Assembly: GCA_027574665.1 (NCBI GenBank)
Contig: CM050657.1
Coordinates: 19,207,700 to 19,271,699 of the forward strand
From: Rhynochetos jubatus
Lineage: Eukaryota; Chordata; Aves; Eurypygiformes; Rhynochetidae
Direction: 5' to 3'
Length of the DNA: 64,000 nucleotides
A program made the translations under genes and the position numbers. Positions 59,050 to 64,000 of this stretch are shown piece after piece. Below the pieces are notes generated by a model. The model saw only the letters and a list, made by a program, of their open reading frames with translations, was not told the origin of the DNA and searched no databases. Numbering within the stretch: position 1 is the first letter of the stretch; each line of letters begins with the position of its first letter.

Positions 59050-60749
59050 TTTGGACTTTAATTTCTCTAATTTGTTGGGTATTTTTTAAAAAAAAGAAGG
59101 GAATCTTTCTCAAATAAAAGTGGTTTTTTTTCAACCAACCAACTTCTTTATGAGCACTTGGAATAAAGGAGATTCCTCAAGGAGCTACTGATTGAGTTTA
59201 GCCAGAGTAGCAGCTTTCAAAATGTGAAGGTGGGGGGACGGGGGGAGGATCAAGCACAAGGTGTATGTGGGGGTCAGTTGGGAGCATGAGAAACCTCAGA
59301 AAAATTCCATCCAGCCTTTTTACCTCTTTTTCAAACAGATAAGTAGATGAGAGAGAAGTGGGACTAGACCCAATCTTGCTGGAAGTTCGGGAACAATGAT
59401 TCTTGTTGAAGGAGACAGGTACAGATTATTACACTCCAGGATCCTGGATGTGGACTTTTGGGGCAGATGCTTGGGAAAGCAAGGGTGTGCAAAGCAAAGG
59501 CTGCAAGGGAGCAGGGCACGAGGTAAAGGAGAGGGTGTGAGCACAAAATAATACAGAAAGGGACAACTGGGTATAAAAGGCTTGAGAACTCGGGAATCTC
59601 GGCCTTTGCTGCTTTCTTGACAAAGCTTGTTTCCTAACAGCGCTTTCACAACCGCAGTCTGCTCAAAACTGATTGTGAAAATTACAGAAACTCCATCTGC
59701 TGTTGTTATGGGAAAAAAAAGGGCTAAAGACGCTTGAGTCTTATTTCCTCACAAATTCCAGACACTTTCTTCTGCAACCTTTAAAATCAGTGAGGTTTTA
59801 CTTCAGTTCCAGTAAAGCTGCCTTAAAAGCTGACCTTTTACTTCTTAGAAACATATTTTTCTTTTATTGCCTTTTCATGTCCATTTTTAAAGCAAACTTG
59901 TCCTTTCCAGGGCTCTATTTATATCTCTATGTGACTTTTTAGGATGATGAATTCATTTTTAAAAGCAACGTTATTGTTAAAATTACTGCTCTTTTTTTTT
60001 TTTCTGCATTAGATTCATAATGCATGTGAATCTGGCTATTCAAATAAATATTTTAATTTGCTGAAGATAGCTGTGTGAGGAGGTATCAGGTAGTCATTTG
60101 TGTCAAGGCTGAGCTCTACAGTATTTATATTTCCTGCGTGTTCAAAGAGATGGTTTTTATCGGACAAGAAAGTGCTTCTGGGGATGAAGGAGACCTATTT
60201 ACAAAAGTTTGTTGTCTTAGGTACAGGAAACGTGCCTTCCTTAAACCAAGATTTGTTACTGACCTGGGGTAAAAAAAATAAACAACTCTCAGCTCAAAAC
60301 AAAATTACAAAATAAACAGACTTAGAAAAATAAATACTCCCTTCTGGAAGTGGATTGTTATGTGTTAAATGGGAAACAGGAGGGTTTCTTGGGCTAACAC
60401 AGGGTGACCTTGAGTTCTCCCCGCAAACGCACTGGAGTCGGGATCCTCCCGGACCAAGTGGGATCGATCCCCGTTACAGCCTTCGCCTCTCCTTCACAAC
60501 CTCTGGGCCCAGTGGAGAAGGACACGCTCTGCCTGGACACCGGTGTTCCCGTTCTCCGTGGGCAAAGAGCTGCCGCCGTGCACGCCTGTGGGTGCTACAC
60601 CCCCAAAACTGGAAACCGGTGGGGTTTGCATGTGGGTCGGGCTCGCTGGTCTGGCCCCACCAAATCATACAGATGCGTTTGCCAACACAAGGTGGGGACG
60701 GGGCAGCCGGCCGGGGTGTGGGTAAGGGCAGTCTGGAGGTGCACTGCAG

Positions 60750-61780
60750 ACACGGGTGGCCTTTGGTGGCCTTTGGTGGCCCGGCGCTCAACGGAGCGGC
60801 CCGCGGTGGTGCAACCCGGGCAGGGCAGCGGGGCGACACCAGGCTGGCGAGGCGAGAGACCCCCGGCAGCCGTGCGCACCGCAGGCCGCTCCCCGCGGGC
60901 GGCTGGAGCCAGGCACCTCCTGCCGAGAACCGTGGCGGGCGAGCTCCTCGGGGCGGCCTCCCCGGCGGGCGGGCCCGGCGCCGGGCGGGGCGGCGCTGCG
61001 CGGGCGCGGAGGCGAGGCGCAGTTAAGGCCGCCGCCAGCCGGTGCTGGCACACAGCCGGCGGGGACGGAAACGCCGGGACTTCCTTTGGGGGAGGCCGGC
61101 CCCGGGGCGGTGCGCTCCGCTCCCCTCGGGGAGCCGCGGCGAGTTGACCCCGCGCATCGCGGGGGTGGCGGCGGGCGCGATGCGGGCCGCCTGGGTGCTG
61201 CTGACGGCGCTGGCCGCCCTGTCCGCCTACTACGTGTACCTGCCGCTGCCCGCCACCGTGTCGGACCCCTGGAAGCTGATGCTGCTGGATGCTACCTTCC
61301 GTGCAGTGCAGCAGACGGTAAGGCGGCGCCCGGGCTGCGGTCCCGGCTCCGGCGAAATGGACAGAACCTCCCTCCCCTCCCGTCGGGCTCGGTACGCGCC
61401 CCAGTGCCGGAGGCGGCTGGAAGCGGCGGCTGGAAGCGGCGGCCGCGCCCGCGGGTTGCGGTGTGCGTCCCGGAGGAGCGCGCCTTAGGCGGCCGCGTAG
61501 TGGGAGCGGCGTCCTCCGCGGCGCACAGCCCTCCCGGCCCGGCCCGTGGCGCCCGGGGGGAACCCGGCCCACCCGGAGGGCCGCGCCGCAGGCAGCGTGT
61601 TGTGGCTGGAGCCGAGGGGGGAGCTGCCGGCACCGCTGCCATGGGGCAGCGGGCTAGAGCTGCGGCCGGTTTCCGCGGTACCGGCTGGTTATCGCATCCC
61701 GGAGGAGAATGTGGAGTGGGGTTGGGAGGTGATGCTCTGCCTGCCGAGGTGAAAGCGGCTGGCAGCTCCGGGCAGGCTCG
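60750..61780 (+). promoter_or_regulatory. NCEH1: NCEH1 CpG-island promoter
   Basis: A strongly GC- and CpG-rich block centred on the NCEH1 first exon. It contains GC-box-like GGGCGGGG (about 60985), a short tandem GGTGGCCTTT repeat (about 60755-60780) and a repeated GGCTGGAAGCGGC (about 61415-61440). There is no obvious TATA box, as expected for a CpG promoter. Many long open frames on both strands cross it; apart from the NCEH1 frame they are GC artefacts. Confidence 0.75.
61180..61317 (+). CDS. NCEH1: NCEH1 first coding exon (neutral cholesterol ester hydrolase 1), partial gene
   Basis: NCEH1 is a type II ER-membrane serine hydrolase of the AADAC/hormone-sensitive lipase group that acts on cholesterol esters and on 2-acetyl monoalkylglycerol ether (family knowledge). 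The exon encodes 46 residues: [20 protein letters not shown], then [20 protein letters not shown], then RAVQQT, ending at ACG|GTAAGG. It matches the human N terminus closely ([24 protein letters not shown]). Residues about 4-22 form the signal anchor. The catalytic HGGG, Ser, Asp and His residues lie in later exons outside the window. The ATG has G at -3; an upstream in-frame extension exists in the GC-rich leader but lacks similarity, so this start was chosen. Confidence 0.93.
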
Positions 61781-64000
61781 CCCCAGGCTGCTCGTGGTTT
61801 ACGTCCTGGTTGGTAAATGAATCGTGTGTGTTTCAGTGAAGCTGGCATCCAGGCTTCTCTCCTGGGTTTCATGGTGTGGATCTCGCTAGAGGTGGCTTAG
61901 TCTGCTCTCCACCCTGCAAGGCTGTTGGTCAAGAAAAAGAATTAATGGATTTTATTTTGATACGTTAAGTAAAACTTTGAGAAAGAAGACATAGGGAAGC
62001 TCTTTCAGATATGAAACTGCCTTGTTTTGGAATCATACAACTAAACAAAACTCTCTGAGTGCTTGATTTTTTTTTTTTCATAGAATCACAGAAAGGTCCC
62101 TTCCAACCTAAACCATAACGCCCACCCAGTCCTACCCCCCAGCCATGGGCAGGGACACCCTCCACTAGCCCAGGTTGCTCAAAGCCTCTTCCAGCCTGGC
62201 CTTGGACACTGCCAGGGATGGGGCATCCACAGCTTCTCTGGGCAACCTGTCCCAGTGCCTCACCACCCTCTCCGGGAAGAAAAATGACCACAGGACACAC
62301 GTGACAATTACGTCACCTCATGATGTCTCCCTCATTTTCTGCCAGTGTTTTTATGCTCACATGAAACAGGTCACATATCACAAACTTTCTGATAATGGCT
62401 TTAGTTGTGAACTTTTTTCTTCTAGGACAGTCTGATCTTTTACAAGGATCAGTCATTGTCAAGCCCAATGTAAGGTACTATGTATGTGAAAGTACTTTAA
62501 AAAAAAAAATCCTAGCAGCATTTCAGTTTACTCAATTGGTTCTGTACAAAAACGTGTACTTTGGATGATAGCATCAGTATATTCAAAAAGGGATTAAATA
62601 AATTAATGGACAGAGGGCCCATAAATGGATACCAAAAGGACTAGATGGGAATATAACTTCTATGTTCCTAATACAATAATTGCGGATGCTGGGAAGCATG
62701 AGGAGAGCTGACCACACAGTGTCCAGACTTGTATATTCCACCTGAATAGCTTCTCTGGTTGCCACTGTTTGAGACAGAGTTTGGGGATAGACCACTCATC
62801 TGACCCACTGGCGCATCTTCTCATGGCACAAATGTACTACTGCATCCATGCGTATCTCTAGGGTGAAAGGATAAAACCTGTTTTCGTGCATACGCTCCCA
62901 TATGTCAGCTATGAAAATTTTGCAGACATGGCCTACAAGGGCTTTGTTCTTCAGTAGTATCTATGGTTTGATGTTCATTTGCTCCATGTTGTTAAGTCAC
63001 TGAACAGCAAGCGCTCAGCGTGACCCAATTCATTGATGATACAGACAGAAGGCCCGTGGTGCGGCTCCCCCACCCTCCCCGCATGCTGCCTGCAAAATAC
63101 ATCGTACCAGTTCAGCCAGGAACACCTGAATCACGTCCATAACCTCTAGCTGAAGGAGACCTATCTTTAGAAAATCGTATGACTGACTATATATATGTAT
63201 ATTGCTAGTGGCTTATGCACACATTCAGTTTGTTTATGTGGTATGTTGGGCATAGTCAGATGAATTCTGGTGCCTCTAGCTTGGAGGCTGAAGGGTAGCT
63301 CTTTTGGGATATTCTAGAGGTCATAATCCCGAGAGGAGCTGGCAGGACAGAGCCTGGCTGGCTGGCAGCTGGAGCAAACGGGCAGGCAGCGCTGAGGTCC
63401 CTGCTCTCTGGGGTAGGGAAGTCTGTTAAGGGGAAGTGGTAATTTCTTAGTTGTTCACACCTCTGACCTTAGAAATACGAACTTCTGTAGTGAGAAATTA
63501 CTAATTGAGTAACAGTCTCTGTAATGCGGCTTACAAACCAAAGGAAGGAACAAGTGAATTTTACACAGAAGCATAAAAATTGAGGCATTATAGGTGCCCA
63601 GAATCCCACAACAGGTGAACCCTGGGGCAGGCATTTCTGCAGAGAAGAGAAGGTGCTTTCCAAGTGTTCAGAAGTCTTTCCAACACTGAGAGCCGGCACA
63701 GAGTCAGGAATAAATGACTAGCACTGAGAAGGAACTGTGTGAACTGGAGGTAGGATTATGAAAGTTAACCCTGAGTATTTACCTTGACAGACAGCTTCTG
63801 TGTATGTATATAAAATAGTGTGTCCCTCAGCTTCTCCTTCATCTACCGGCTATTGCAAGACCAAACGGTTTAACGCTTCCCTAAATGTGACCATTGAACT
63901 TTCACCCACTTCTGAATGTATTTTCAGCTTGCTATTTATTGCTTTCCTTTGTAGGTTTGATAGCAGACAGAAGTACATTTCTGATTGCAAAAATCTCTGA
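61318..64000 (+). other. NCEH1: NCEH1 intron 1 (5' part)
   Basis: It begins with the GT donor after the first exon and runs out of the window without a recognisable second exon (human exon 2 encodes SNLIHYLG-like sequence, not found). It contains a CR1 copy at 62079-62283 and otherwise unremarkable sequence. Confidence 0.75.
62079..62283 (-). mobile_element. CR1 non-LTR retrotransposon, 3' fragment, inverted
   Basis: CATAGAATCACAGAAAGGTC, then CCTTCCAACCT, GGGCAGGGACACCCTCCACT, CTTCCAGCCTGGCC and GGGCAACCTGTCCCAGTGCC are the reverse complement of the CR1 3' end. Preceded by a T-run. It is 5'-truncated and non-coding. Confidence 0.92.

Larger units (their letters stand above)
57243..60749. 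other. Spacer between divergent ECT2 and NCEH1 promoters
   Basis: About 3.5 kb. No exon of a known family was recognised. Two small frames deserve only low-confidence mention (57624-57773 on +, 58753-59049 on -). The rest is AT-rich and frame-poor. Confidence 0.6.

Noticed and set aside
60355-61820. Long overlapping open frames on both strands (up to 354 codons) around the NCEH1 island
   Set aside because: They coexist in several frames in very GC-rich DNA where stops are rare. Compositions are Arg/Gly/Pro/Ala-rich without domains. Only the 46-codon NCEH1 frame has homology and a fitting donor.
1-64000. CRISPR arrays, operons, tRNA/rRNA genes, endogenous retrovirus coding regions
   Set aside because: I saw no regularly spaced repeats, no cloverleaf or rRNA signature, and no gag/pol/env-like frames; the mobile DNA recognised is truncated CR1 only.

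Overview
This is eukaryotic, vertebrate genomic DNA, almost certainly from a bird. The genes have introns with GT-AG borders, two promoters sit in CpG islands, and there are copies of the avian/reptilian LINE CR1 (3' ends near 4.64-4.86 kb and 62.08-62.28 kb). There are no operons, no CRISPR arrays, no phage and no bacterial features. The species cannot be named from the sequence alone.

Layout: (1) 1-16.8 kb holds the 3' end of SPATA16 on the + strand: one internal coding exon (3542-3622), a 13-kb intron, and the terminal exon (16587-16790) with a poly(A) signal 70 bases after the stop. (2) 16.9-27.06 kb is intergenic DNA between two convergent genes, with candidate conserved non-coding blocks. 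(3) 27.06-56.6 kb is ECT2 on the - strand. I could reconstruct a complete 24-exon coding sequence of 914 codons plus stop, with every exon phase consistent. It has a ~1.47-kb 3' UTR, a 5' non-coding exon, and a CpG-island promoter carrying CCAAT and CHR-type elements. (4) 57.0-60.7 kb is the space between two divergent promoters; it holds a 53-bp tandem duplication and two doubtful small ORFs. (5) 60.75-64 kb holds the CpG-island promoter, first coding exon (61180-61317) and start of intron 1 of NCEH1 on the + strand.

The order and orientation SPATA16 > < ECT2 | NCEH1 > matches the human 3q26.31 neighbourhood as I know it (inverted here), so this is a conserved syntenic block. The three genes do not form a pathway: SPATA16 is a testis protein, ECT2 a cytokinesis RhoGEF, and NCEH1 an ER-membrane lipid hydrolase.

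I found no undescribed multi-gene system. The points most worth a second look are: a 309-bp alternative terminal exon of ECT2 that would replace the last 29 residues with 102 different ones; a GC-AG intron inside the ECT2 DH domain; a phase-symmetric 31-codon cassette exon; a CCAAT/CHR promoter arrangement; and an intergenic block with a duplicated TAATTA-containing motif.
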